This document shows, one piece after another, positions 1-11,955 of a DNA stretch of 11,955 nt. This DNA comes from CAZVLQ01 sp964628185 (GTDB lineage: Bacteria > Pseudomonadota > Zetaproteobacteria > Mariprofundales > Mariprofundaceae): the NCBI GenBank assembly GCA_964628185.1, contig CAZVLQ010000038.1:1-11955 (forward strand). The letters are read 5' to 3'. Position numbers and translations under genes: made by a program. The notes beneath the pieces were generated by a model. That model was given only the letters and a program-made list of their open reading frames with translations, was not told the DNA's origin and did not search any database. Within the stretch, counting starts at the first letter, position 1; every line of letters begins with the position of its first letter.

Positions 1-56
1 TTCGCGAGGGCGGCCGTACGGTCGGCGCCGGCGTCGTGACCGAAATTATCAAGTAA
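1..56 (+). CDS. tuf: EF-Tu, C-terminal end (partial)
   Basis: Elongation factor Tu carries aminoacyl-tRNA to the ribosome as a GTP-bound complex in the cytoplasm. Only the last 17 complete codons and the TAA stop (54-56) are inside the window; the gene enters from the left edge in the third frame. The readable end is REGGRTVGAGVVTEIIK. The block REGGRTVGAGVV is the near-invariant last beta strand of domain 3 of bacterial EF-Tu, and an EIIK-like ending is common outside the enterics. tuf just upstream of rpmG-tRNA-Trp-secE is a widespread arrangement. Most proteobacteria carry two nearly identical tuf genes, so this could be either copy; the second is not visible. Confidence is high despite the short fragment because of the motif and its position. 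Confidence 0.93.
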   Translation, partial: REGGRTVGAGVVTEIIK

Positions 57-63
57 TACCTGT

Positions 64-100
64 ACGGCAGGGCGGCGGAATATGACCGCTGCCCTGCTGT
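64..100 (+). terminator. Strong hairpin after tuf (terminator or processing site)
   Basis: An inverted repeat forms a stem of about 15 pairs: 64-78 pairs with 86-100 around a 7-base loop (aatatga). The core GCAGGGC/GCCCTGC is perfect, and the rest contains G.T wobbles at 74-90 and 66-98. It sits 8 bases after the tuf stop. No run of T follows (the next bases are tccgg), so it is not a canonical intrinsic terminator. It may be a 3'-end stabiliser or processing site for the abundant tuf mRNA, or a weak terminator that partly insulates rpmG. The structure is seen directly; its role is inferred. Confidence 0.5.
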
Positions 101-133
101 TCCGGACTGAAACGTCACTGGAGTAGATGAGAA

Positions 134-286
134 ATGCGTGATTTACTGAGTCTGGCTTGCGGAGACTGCAAGCGTCGTAATTATACGACGAACAAAAACA
201 AGCGCACAACAACGGAAAAGCTGAAGCTGCGCAAGTATTGTCCGTTTTGCCGCAAGCATACGGTGCATACGGAGGCCAAGGTATAA
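134..286 (+). CDS. rpmG: 50S ribosomal protein L33, zinc-binding form
   Basis: This 50-residue basic protein of the large ribosomal subunit lies near the E-site region of 23S rRNA. The sequence begins MRDLLSLACGDCKRRNYTT and ends HTVHTEAKV. Cysteines at 9, 12, 36 and 39 form two CxxC pairs (CGDC, CPFC), the zinc-ribbon or C+ form of L33. The familiar enterobacterial L33 lacks these cysteines and lies beside rpmB instead. The ATG at 134 is preceded by a GGAG (120-123) about ten bases upstream and gives the usual family length. The gene lies between tuf and tRNA-Trp-secE, as in many deltaproteobacteria and Gram-positive bacteria. C+ L33 proteins are often replaced by zinc-free paralogues under zinc limitation, but no Zur-like site was recognised here. 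Confidence 0.96.
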   Translation: MRDLLSLACGDCKRRNYTTNKNKRTTTEKLKLRKYCPFCRKHTVHTEAKV

Positions 287-315
287 GAGGCCGGTAAAAG
301 GGCCTTGCGATAAGA

Positions 316-391
316 AGGCCAGTAGCTCAATTGGTAGAGCACCGGTCTCCAAAACCGGGGGTTGGGGGTTCGAGTCCCTCCTGGCCTGCCA
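316..391 (+). tRNA. tRNA-Trp (anticodon CCA)
   Basis: A complete 76-base cloverleaf. The acceptor stem AGGCCAG (316-322) pairs perfectly with CTGGCCT (381-387), followed by discriminator G388, the correct identity base for tryptophan, and an encoded CCA (389-391). The D arm reads GCTCAATTGGTAGAGC. The anticodon stem CCGGT/ACCGG (342-346/354-358) encloses loop CTCCAAA with anticodon CCA at 349-351. The T arm contains GGTTCGAGTC. It lies between rpmG and secE with no room for a separate strong promoter, so it is probably processed from a tuf/rpmG-secE transcript. A small AGGCC/GGCCT inverted repeat (288-292/301-305) lies just upstream. Confidence 0.98.
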
Positions 392-435
392 GTTGGACGT
401 GCGGCTTAAGAATTGTATAAAGAGGTTAACAGGTT

Positions 436-624
436 ATGAGCCGTATTGCGGCAGCGCAGAAATTTTTACGTGAAGTGCAGGCGGAGGCCAAAAAGGTTGT
501 CTGGCCCGAACGCAAGGAAGCCATGCAGGCCACCCTGATGGTGGTTCTCATGGTGATTTTTGTGGCGCTGTTTTTATGGGCCGTGGACGGCATTCTGGGC
601 TGGCTTGTGCGGAAGGTCATCTGA
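436..624 (+). CDS. secE: Preprotein translocase subunit SecE
   Basis: SecE clamps the two halves of the SecY channel and is essential for protein export across the inner membrane. The protein is 62 residues: a basic, amphipathic N-terminal helix with the family signature EVQAEAKKVVWPERKEA (about residues 13-29), then one transmembrane helix, roughly 32-52, rich in V, L, I and F (LMVVLMVIFVALFLWAV). This is the minimal one-span form; enterobacterial SecE is about twice as long with three spans. The ATG at 436 follows a purine-rich AGAGG (421-425). The TGA stop shares its A (624) with the nusG start, so translation of the two is probably coupled. The secE-nusG pairing is almost universal in bacteria. 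Confidence 0.96.
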   Translation: MSRIAAAQKFLREVQAEAKKVVWPERKEAMQATLMVVLMVIFVALFLWAVDGILGWLVRKVI

Positions 625-1163
625 TGGGACAGGACACCAAGCGCTGGTATGTGGTGCAGGCCTATTCCGGTTTCGAGGACAAGGTGGTTGAGCGACTGAA
701 AGAACGCATCACGCGTTCCGGTCTGGACGCCCGGTTTGGCGAGATTATTGTACCGCGCGAAGATCTGGTGGAGCTGAAAGGCGGTCAGAAGGTGACCACC
801 CAGCGGAAATTTTTTCCGGGCTATATCCTGGTTGAAATGGACATGAATGATGAAACATGGCATGTGGTCAAGGACACGCCGCAGGTTTCAGGCTTTCTGG
901 GTTCGGGCGGTAAGCCCAGGCCCATGCCCGCACGCGAAGTGGATGCCTTAAAACAGCAGATTGAGGAAGGCGTGGAACGGCCGAAACCCAGGGTGATGTT
1001 TGACATAGGGGATGCCGTGCGTGTCGTGGATGGCCCGTTCGCTTCCTTCAATGGCGTGGTCGAAGAGGTTATGGAAGACAAGGGCAAGCTGAAAGTGAGC
1101 GTATCCATCTTTGGCCGACCGACACCCGTGGAACTCGATTTCGTCCAGGTCGAGAAGGGTTAA
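624..1163 (+). CDS. nusG: Transcription termination/antitermination factor NusG
   Basis: NusG binds the RNA polymerase clamp, suppresses pausing, and through its C-terminal domain contacts Rho or ribosomal protein S10, linking transcription to translation or termination. The protein has 179 residues, close to the usual 175-185. The NGN domain starts at RWYVVQAYSGFEDKV (7-21) and includes the conserved FFPGYILVEM stretch. The KOW domain occupies the last 50 or so residues, with GDAVRVVDGPFASFNGVV and an ending like FGRPTPVELDFVQVEKG. The start at 624 is supported by GGAAGG at 611-616 with a seven-base spacing and by the family N-terminus. An upstream in-frame ATG at 576 lies inside secE and is not used. 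rplK follows after 12 bases. Confidence 0.97.
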   Translation: MGQDTKRWYVVQAYSGFEDKVVERLKERITRSGLDARFGEIIVPREDLVELKGGQKVTTQRKFFPGYILVEMDMNDETWHVVKDTPQVSGFLGSGGKPRPMPAREVDALKQQIEEGVERPKPRVMFDIGDAVRVVDGPFASFNGVVEEVMEDKGKLKVSVSIFGRPTPVELDFVQVEKG

Positions 1164-1175
1164 AAGGAAGAATAA

Positions 1176-1604
1176 ATGGCAAAAGAAGTGCAGTCTCTGG
1201 TGAAACTACAGGTTCCGGCGGGCAAGGCCAATCCGGCACCTCCGGTCGGGCCCGCTCTGGGTCAGGCCGGCGTGAACATTATGGAATTCTGCAAGGCGTT
1301 TAATGCCAGGACCCAGGAGATGGAGGCCGGCATGCCTCTGCCGGTCGTGATCAGTGTATACAAGGACCGGTCGTTTGATTTCATTATTAAAACACCGCCG
1401 GCTTCAGTGCTGCTGAAAAAGGCCGCCGGCGTGGAAAAAGGCAGTCCCGAGCCGAACAAAAACAAGGTGGGCAAGGTGACGCAGGCGCAGCTGCGTGAAA
1501 TCGCGGAGACCAAGATGCCCGATTTGAATGCCTATGATATGGATGCCGCAATGCGCATTATTGCAGGCACGGCCCGTTCGATGGGCCTGGAAGTGGAGGG
1601 TTAA
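1176..1604 (+). CDS. rplK: 50S ribosomal protein L11
   Basis: L11 binds the GTPase-associated region of 23S rRNA at the base of the stalk; it takes part in factor-dependent GTP hydrolysis and in RelA activation on stalled ribosomes. The length of 142 residues equals the usual bacterial length. The N-terminal domain has VKLQVPAGKANPAPPVGPAL; the proline-rich PAPPVGPALGQ (20-30) is the segment where thiostrepton and micrococcin contacts and resistance changes map in other bacteria, and it looks wild type. The C-terminal RNA-binding domain includes the GSPEPNKNKVGKVT region and ends with IIAGTARSMGLEVEG. The ATG at 1176 has a clear AAGGAAG (1164-1170) five bases upstream. The stop is 3 bases before rplA, whose ribosome binding site lies in the last codons of rplK. 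Confidence 0.98.
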   Translation: MAKEVQSLVKLQVPAGKANPAPPVGPALGQAGVNIMEFCKAFNARTQEMEAGMPLPVVISVYKDRSFDFIIKTPPASVLLKKAAGVEKGSPEPNKNKVGKVTQAQLREIAETKMPDLNAYDMDAAMRIIAGTARSMGLEVEG

Positions 1605-1607
1605 GCG

Positions 1608-2294
1608 ATGGCAAAAGTTTCGAAACGGATGCGGGCGGCGCGTGAGGCCGCGCCTTCACGGGCGGTGACGGTGGATGCTGCCGTGGAGGCTGTACTGACC
1701 CAGCCCGCGGCAAAATTTGACGAGTCCGTGGATGTGGCGATAAAGCTGGGCGTGGATCCCAGGCACGCCGACCAGATGGTGCGGGGTTCGATCAGCCTGC
1801 CGAACGGTACGGGCAAGAGCGTGCGCGTGGCGGTCTTTGCCAGGGGGGCCAAAGCCGGGGAGGCGAAAGAGGCCGGCGCCGATATCATTGGCGCCGATGA
1901 TCTGGTGGAAAAGGTGCAGGGTGGATTCCTGGATTTTGACCGCGTTGTGGCGACACCGGACATGATGGCGCAGGTTGGCAAGCTCGGCCGTGTGCTGGGA
2001 CCGCGCGGACTGATGCCGAATCCAAAGCTTGGTACGGTTACAATGGATGTGGCCGTTGCGGTGAAAGCGATAAAATCCGGCCAGATTGAAGTGCGCACCG
2101 ACAAGGCCGGCATTATTCATGCGCCGGTCGGTCGACGCTCATTTGAGCCGGCCAGGCTGGCTGAAAATGTGCGTTTTCTGGTGGATGAACTGAATCGAAT
2201 GAAGCCTGCCGCGGCCAAGGGCCGCTATATGCAGCGCATGGTGATTTCTTCCACCATGGGGGCAGGCGTCAATATCGATCCGGCGAGTTTGTAG
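1608..2294 (+). CDS. rplA: 50S ribosomal protein L1
   Basis: L1 forms the mobile L1 stalk that helps move deacylated tRNA out of the E site; in many bacteria it also represses translation of the rplK-rplA mRNA. The protein has 228 residues (family about 225-235). It begins MAKVSKRMRAAREA and contains the conserved DIIGADDLVEKVQGG, the hinge-region signature VGKLGRVLGPRGLMPNPK and the KAGIIHAPVGRRSF segment, and it ends with a VISSTMGAGVNIDPASL-type tail. The start is supported by GGAGG (1594-1598) inside the end of rplK, giving a tight rplK-rplA couple. No separate L1 operator could be identified by eye near rplK. The 194 bases after the stop are the rplJ leader. Confidence 0.98.
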   Translation: MAKVSKRMRAAREAAPSRAVTVDAAVEAVLTQPAAKFDESVDVAIKLGVDPRHADQMVRGSISLPNGTGKSVRVAVFARGAKAGEAKEAGADIIGADDLVEKVQGGFLDFDRVVATPDMMAQVGKLGRVLGPRGLMPNPKLGTVTMDVAVAVKAIKSGQIEVRTDKAGIIHAPVGRRSFEPARLAENVRFLVDELNRMKPAAAKGRYMQRMVISSTMGAGVNIDPASL

Positions 2295-2305
2295 TAAGTA
2301 ACGAA

Positions 2306-2457
2306 TGGCCGTCGGCTTTTGGTCATCCACCTGCTTCAGACAGGTGAAATGGCTTAAGGCGGATGGCTTGAATAACGGTCCGTCCAAGACTGCGGGTGTC
2401 GGGAAAAAGACTCCGGCTTAATAGGAAACATCCTGCACAGATGGTGAGCGAAAGCTC
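2306..2457 (+). promoter_or_regulatory. L10 leader: autoregulatory mRNA element of rplJ-rplL
   Basis: The rplA-rplJ gap is folded RNA. Upstream parts are a perfect hairpin CACCTG/CAGGTG (2328-2333/2341-2346, 7-base loop) and a longer-range pairing of CATCC (2324-2328) with GGATG (2361-2365). The core is CCGTC/GATGG (2380-2384/2440-2444, one G.T), then TGCGGG/CCTGCA (2391-2396/2432-2437), enclosing GTCGGG/TCCGGC (2398-2403/2412-2417). The sequence landmarks GTCCAAGAC, CTTAAT, CCTGC and an AGAxGGTGA-like segment match, as I recall them, the L10 leader family (Rfam L10_leader, including the E. coli rplJ leader). A perfect GAGC-GAAA-GCTC tetraloop hairpin follows (2446-2457). By family knowledge, the L10-(L12) complex binds this leader and represses translation. 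Exact boundaries are uncertain. Confidence 0.85.
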
Positions 2458-2488
2458 CTTCTTGCGGATCGAAAAGAAGGGGGTAGAT
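2457..2488 (+). promoter_or_regulatory. Hairpin occluding the rplJ ribosome binding site
   Basis: CTTCTT (2458-2463) pairs perfectly with AAGAAG (2474-2479), extendable by C2457-G2480, around a ten-base loop. The 3' arm overlaps the only good Shine-Dalgarno sequence for rplJ, the purine run AAGAAGGGGG (2474-2483) before the GTG at 2489. C2457 is also needed by the GAGC/GCTC hairpin just upstream, so the two stems stack or compete at that base. This is a plausible switch: L10 binding upstream could stabilise the closed form. The pairing is directly visible; its use is inference. Confidence 0.6.
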
Positions 2489-3007
2489 GTGAAACGGGAA
2501 GACAAGCGGCGCGTGGTCGAAAATCTGCATGCTGTCTGGTCGGAAGCGGGTGCCGGCGTGGTGGCCCACTATCGTGGCCTGTCCGTGGCCCAGATGGGTG
2601 AACTTCGGCGGTTGCTTCGCGGCGCCGAGGTCAGCCTTCAGGTGGTGAAAAATACACTGGCCCGCAGAGCAGCCGAAGGCACGGATTTTTCCGTTGCCGG
2701 CGATCTGTTCACGGGTCCGACGGCGGTTGCCTATGGCAATGATCCGGTCGGGATGGCGAAGGTGTTGTCCGAATTTTCCAGGAGCCATGAGGTGCTGGAG
2801 ATTCTTGGTGGCGTGCTGGATGGCAAACGGCTGGAGAAAGCGGATATCACGGCGCTGGCAAGCCTGCCGCCGCGTGATGTGCTGCTGGCAATGCTGCTGG
2901 GCGCGCTGCAATCACCACTGGCCGGTTTCGTGTATGCGTTGAATGAGGTTCCGGCCTCTTTTGTTCGTACGCTGGCTGCGATTCGTGACCGGAAACAGAC
3001 CGTCTGA
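2489..3007 (+). CDS. rplJ: 50S ribosomal protein L10
   Basis: L10 is the base of the ribosomal stalk; it binds 23S rRNA beside L11 and carries several L7/L12 dimers on its C-terminal helix. I take the GTG at 2489 as start. It gives 172 residues, the usual size, and an N-terminus (KREDKRRVVENLHAVW) that aligns with the start of other L10 proteins, and it has a strong purine-rich site (AAGGGGG, 2477-2483) six bases upstream. In-frame starts at 2396 (GTG) and 2441 (ATG) lie within the structured leader and would add residues with no counterpart in the family. Visible conserved parts are VVAHYRGLSVAQMGELRRLL, VVKNTLARRA and LFTGPTAVAY. The C-terminal L12-binding helix ends in SFVRTLAAIRDRKQ. Translation is probably repressed by its own product through the leader. 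Confidence 0.95.
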   Translation: MKREDKRRVVENLHAVWSEAGAGVVAHYRGLSVAQMGELRRLLRGAEVSLQVVKNTLARRAAEGTDFSVAGDLFTGPTAVAYGNDPVGMAKVLSEFSRSHEVLEILGGVLDGKRLEKADITALASLPPRDVLLAMLLGALQSPLAGFVYALNEVPASFVRTLAAIRDRKQTV

Positions 3008-3009
3008 TC

Positions 3010-3027
3010 CGGGGTTGATTTCCCCCG
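3010..3027 (+). other. GC hairpin between rplJ and rplL
   Basis: CGGGG (3010-3014) pairs with CCCCG (3023-3027) around an eight-base loop, directly after the rplJ stop. No T run follows, so it is not a terminator. It may protect the rplJ 3' end or separate rplL translation, which must be several-fold higher than rplJ to supply multiple L12 copies per L10. The stem is only five pairs, so the functional call is weak. Confidence 0.35.
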
Positions 3028-3068
3028 CTGATGTTAATTAGGCAATCAAGCAAAAGGAGCTGAAAAAA

Positions 3069-3458
3069 ATGGCAAAAGCATTGAAGAAAGATGATTTGAT
3101 TAGCGCAATCGAGAGCATGACCGTGCTCGAGATGTCGGAACTGGTGAGTGCGCTGGAAGAGAAATTCGGCGTGTCCGCGGCGGCCCCCGTGGCGGTTGCG
3201 GCAGCCCCCGCCGCCGGCGCTGCGGGTGCGGAAGCTGCCGAAGAAAAGACGGAGTTCGACGTGGTGCTGGCGGCTTTTGGCGACAAGAAGATTCAGGTGA
3301 TCAAGACCGTACGCGAGATTACCGGTCTGGGTCTGAAGGATGCCAAGGAACTGGTGGAAGCTGCACCAAAACCGGTGAAGGAAGGCGTGGCCAGGGAAGA
3401 GGCGGAAACACTGAAGGCCAAGCTGGAAGAGCAGGGAGCGACCGTCGAGCTTAAATAG
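3069..3458 (+). CDS. rplL: 50S ribosomal protein L7/L12
   Basis: The multi-copy flexible stalk protein that recruits translation factors and stimulates their GTPase activity. The protein has 129 residues, slightly longer than the usual 120-128. The N-terminal dimerisation and L10-binding domain (1-35) reads DDLISAIESMTVLEMSELV then EEKFGVS. An alanine/proline-rich flexible hinge spans about 36-59. The C-terminal domain (about 60-129) starts EKTEFDVVLAAFGDKKI and contains the factor-binding surface KTVREITGLGLKDAKELVE with conserved K, R and G residues, ending EEQGATVELK. The ribosome binding site AAAGGAG (3053-3059) is strong, in keeping with the high expression needed. An inverted repeat overlaps the stop codon, and the attenuator follows. 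Confidence 0.98.
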   Translation: MAKALKKDDLISAIESMTVLEMSELVSALEEKFGVSAAAPVAVAAAPAAGAAGAEAAEEKTEFDVVLAAFGDKKIQVIKTVREITGLGLKDAKELVEAAPKPVKEGVAREEAETLKAKLEEQGATVELK

Positions 3459-3478
3459 CAGGAACGATTTTTCTTGCT
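3457..3478 (+). other. Hairpin overlapping the rplL stop codon (possible RNA processing site)
   Basis: AGCAGGAA (3457-3464) pairs with TTCTTGCT (3471-3478) with one G.T wobble and a six-base loop. It begins in the TAG stop of rplL and ends 22 bases before the attenuator stem. In E. coli the equivalent gap contains an RNase III processing site plus an attenuator, so a processing or 3'-end-protecting role is plausible here. Eight pairs is short for an RNase III substrate, so the exact mechanism is open. Confidence 0.45.
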
Positions 3479-3499
3479 GAGGCAGTATTAACTAATCGG

Positions 3500-3542
3500 G
3501 CATATCCCCGACGGCATTATGCCGCCGGGATATGCTTTTTTT
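3500..3542 (+). terminator. Intrinsic terminator-like attenuator between rplL and rpoB
   Basis: GCATATCCC (3500-3508) pairs perfectly with GGGATATGC (3527-3535). After a small internal loop the stem continues as CGGCA/TGCCG with a three-base loop (TTA). Seven T residues (3536-3542) follow at once: the complete signature of a Rho-independent terminator. The rpoB start is only 31 bases further on and no promoter was recognised between them, so termination must be partial. This matches the known role of the attenuator at the same position in E. coli, which lowers rpoB-rpoC transcription relative to the ribosomal protein genes. The structure is certain; the read-through fraction is unknown. Confidence 0.92.
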
Positions 3543-3573
3543 CGCGTTTTTGATTCCGTCAGACGAGGTCAAC

Positions 3574-7704
<4,131 letters not shown>

Positions 7705-7707
7705 ATC

Positions 7708-11898
<4,191 letters not shown>

Positions 11899-11908
11899 CC
11901 CGTATAGA

Positions 11909-11955
11909 TGGAGCCGATGATCCGATTCGAACGGACGACCTGCTCATTACGAGTG
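11909..11955 (-). tRNA. tRNA-Thr (anticodon CGU), 3' part, cut by window edge
   Basis: Read on the minus strand, the last 47 bases form the 3' half of a tRNA. The anticodon CGT sits in loop CTCGTAA, with A31-T39 and C30-G40 pairs visible. A variable region ending AGGTC follows. The T arm GTCCG-TTCGAAT-CGGAT pairs fully with one G.T. Then come the acceptor strand CATCGGC, discriminator T and an encoded CCA (complement of 11909-11911). The acceptor strand implies a 5' end GCCGATG, typical of tRNA-Thr. The 5' half lies beyond the right edge. The gene is convergent with rpoC and its 3' end is only 10 bases from the rpoC stop, with no visible intrinsic terminator on either strand. Confidence 0.92.

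Noticed and set aside
288..320. AGGCC/GGCCT repeats before tRNA-Trp as an attenuator
   Set aside because: Five-pair stem with an eight-base loop and no T run; similarity to the tRNA acceptor stem is short and probably coincidental.
393..421. Possible secE promoter: TTGGAC, 17 bases, TATAAA
   Set aside because: The -35 box matches only weakly, and the predicted transcript start (about 428) would exclude the AGAGG ribosome binding site and leave an almost leaderless secE mRNA.
1134..1175. Search for an L1 translational operator before rplK, including the CTCGA/TCGAG repeat at 1134-1138/1150-1154
   Set aside because: The repeat is short, lies in nusG coding sequence and has no recognisable L1-site features; the nusG-rplK gap is only 12 bases.
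1717..1745. Promoter-like TTGACG, 16 bases, GATAAA inside rplA
   Set aside because: It sits early in rplA, about 770 bases from rplJ, with a poor -10 box; chance matches of this quality are common in coding DNA.
2305..2421. A 38-codon open frame starting ATG in the rplJ leader (possible leader peptide)
   Set aside because: No ribosome binding site precedes it, it overlaps the structured L10-binding RNA, and an open frame of this length is likely by chance.
2396..2488. Earlier in-frame rplJ starts (GTG at 2396, ATG at 2441)
   Set aside because: Both lie inside the folded L10 leader and add residues absent from the L10 family; the GTG at 2489 has the only strong Shine-Dalgarno and gives the standard length.
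3532..3573. Longer rpoB start at 3532
   Set aside because: That ATG is part of the terminator stem, lacks a ribosome binding site and adds 14 hydrophobic residues not seen in RpoB; ATG 3574 matches the family.

Overview
The window holds the classic secE-nusG / L11-L1 / L10-L12 / beta-beta' cluster of a proteobacterium: the informational backbone that supplies ribosome-stalk proteins, the Sec translocon subunit E, the elongation factor NusG and the two large subunits of RNA polymerase. The protein genes and the first tRNA read left to right with short gaps or overlaps. Nothing here looks like a mobile element, CRISPR array or defence system, and I found no undescribed multi-gene system. The interest lies in the RNA control elements between genes and in a few lineage-specific details.

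Layout. 1-56 is the 3' end of tuf (EF-Tu), followed by a strong hairpin (64-100). Then come rpmG (134-286, zinc-ribbon type L33), tRNA-Trp(CCA) (316-391), secE (436-624), nusG (624-1163), rplK (1176-1604) and rplA (1608-2294). The 194-base gap before rplJ carries an L10-type mRNA leader and a hairpin that covers the rplJ ribosome binding site. rplJ (2489-3007, GTG start) and rplL (3069-3458) follow. The 115-base rplL-rpoB gap carries a hairpin at the rplL stop and a textbook intrinsic terminator (3500-3542) that must act as a partial attenuator, because rpoB has no other obvious promoter. rpoB (3574-7704) and rpoC (7708-11898) are both full length. Ten bases after the rpoC stop, the 3' end of a tRNA-Thr(CGU) gene enters from the opposite strand and runs off the right edge.

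Organism. The order tuf-rpmG-tRNA-Trp-secE and the four-cysteine L33 are typical of deeper-branching bacteria and deltaproteobacteria-like groups. RpoB reads as a mixture of alpha- and gammaproteobacterial signatures. RpoC has the large insertion in the trigger loop (SI3) and RpoB has an SI2-like insertion, both hallmarks of proteobacterial polymerase. The combination fits a proteobacterium outside the main gamma/beta and alpha lineages, such as Zetaproteobacteria, Acidithiobacillia or a relative. This placement is inference from residues read by eye, not from a tree. Base composition looks moderately GC-rich.

How it works together. L10 and L7/L12 form the ribosomal stalk, and excess L10-L12 complex is expected to bind the rplJ leader and shut down its own translation. 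The rplL-rpoB attenuator then sets RNA polymerase output well below stalk-protein output. SecE/NusG and rpoB/rpoC are translationally linked by a 1-base overlap and a 3-base gap respectively.
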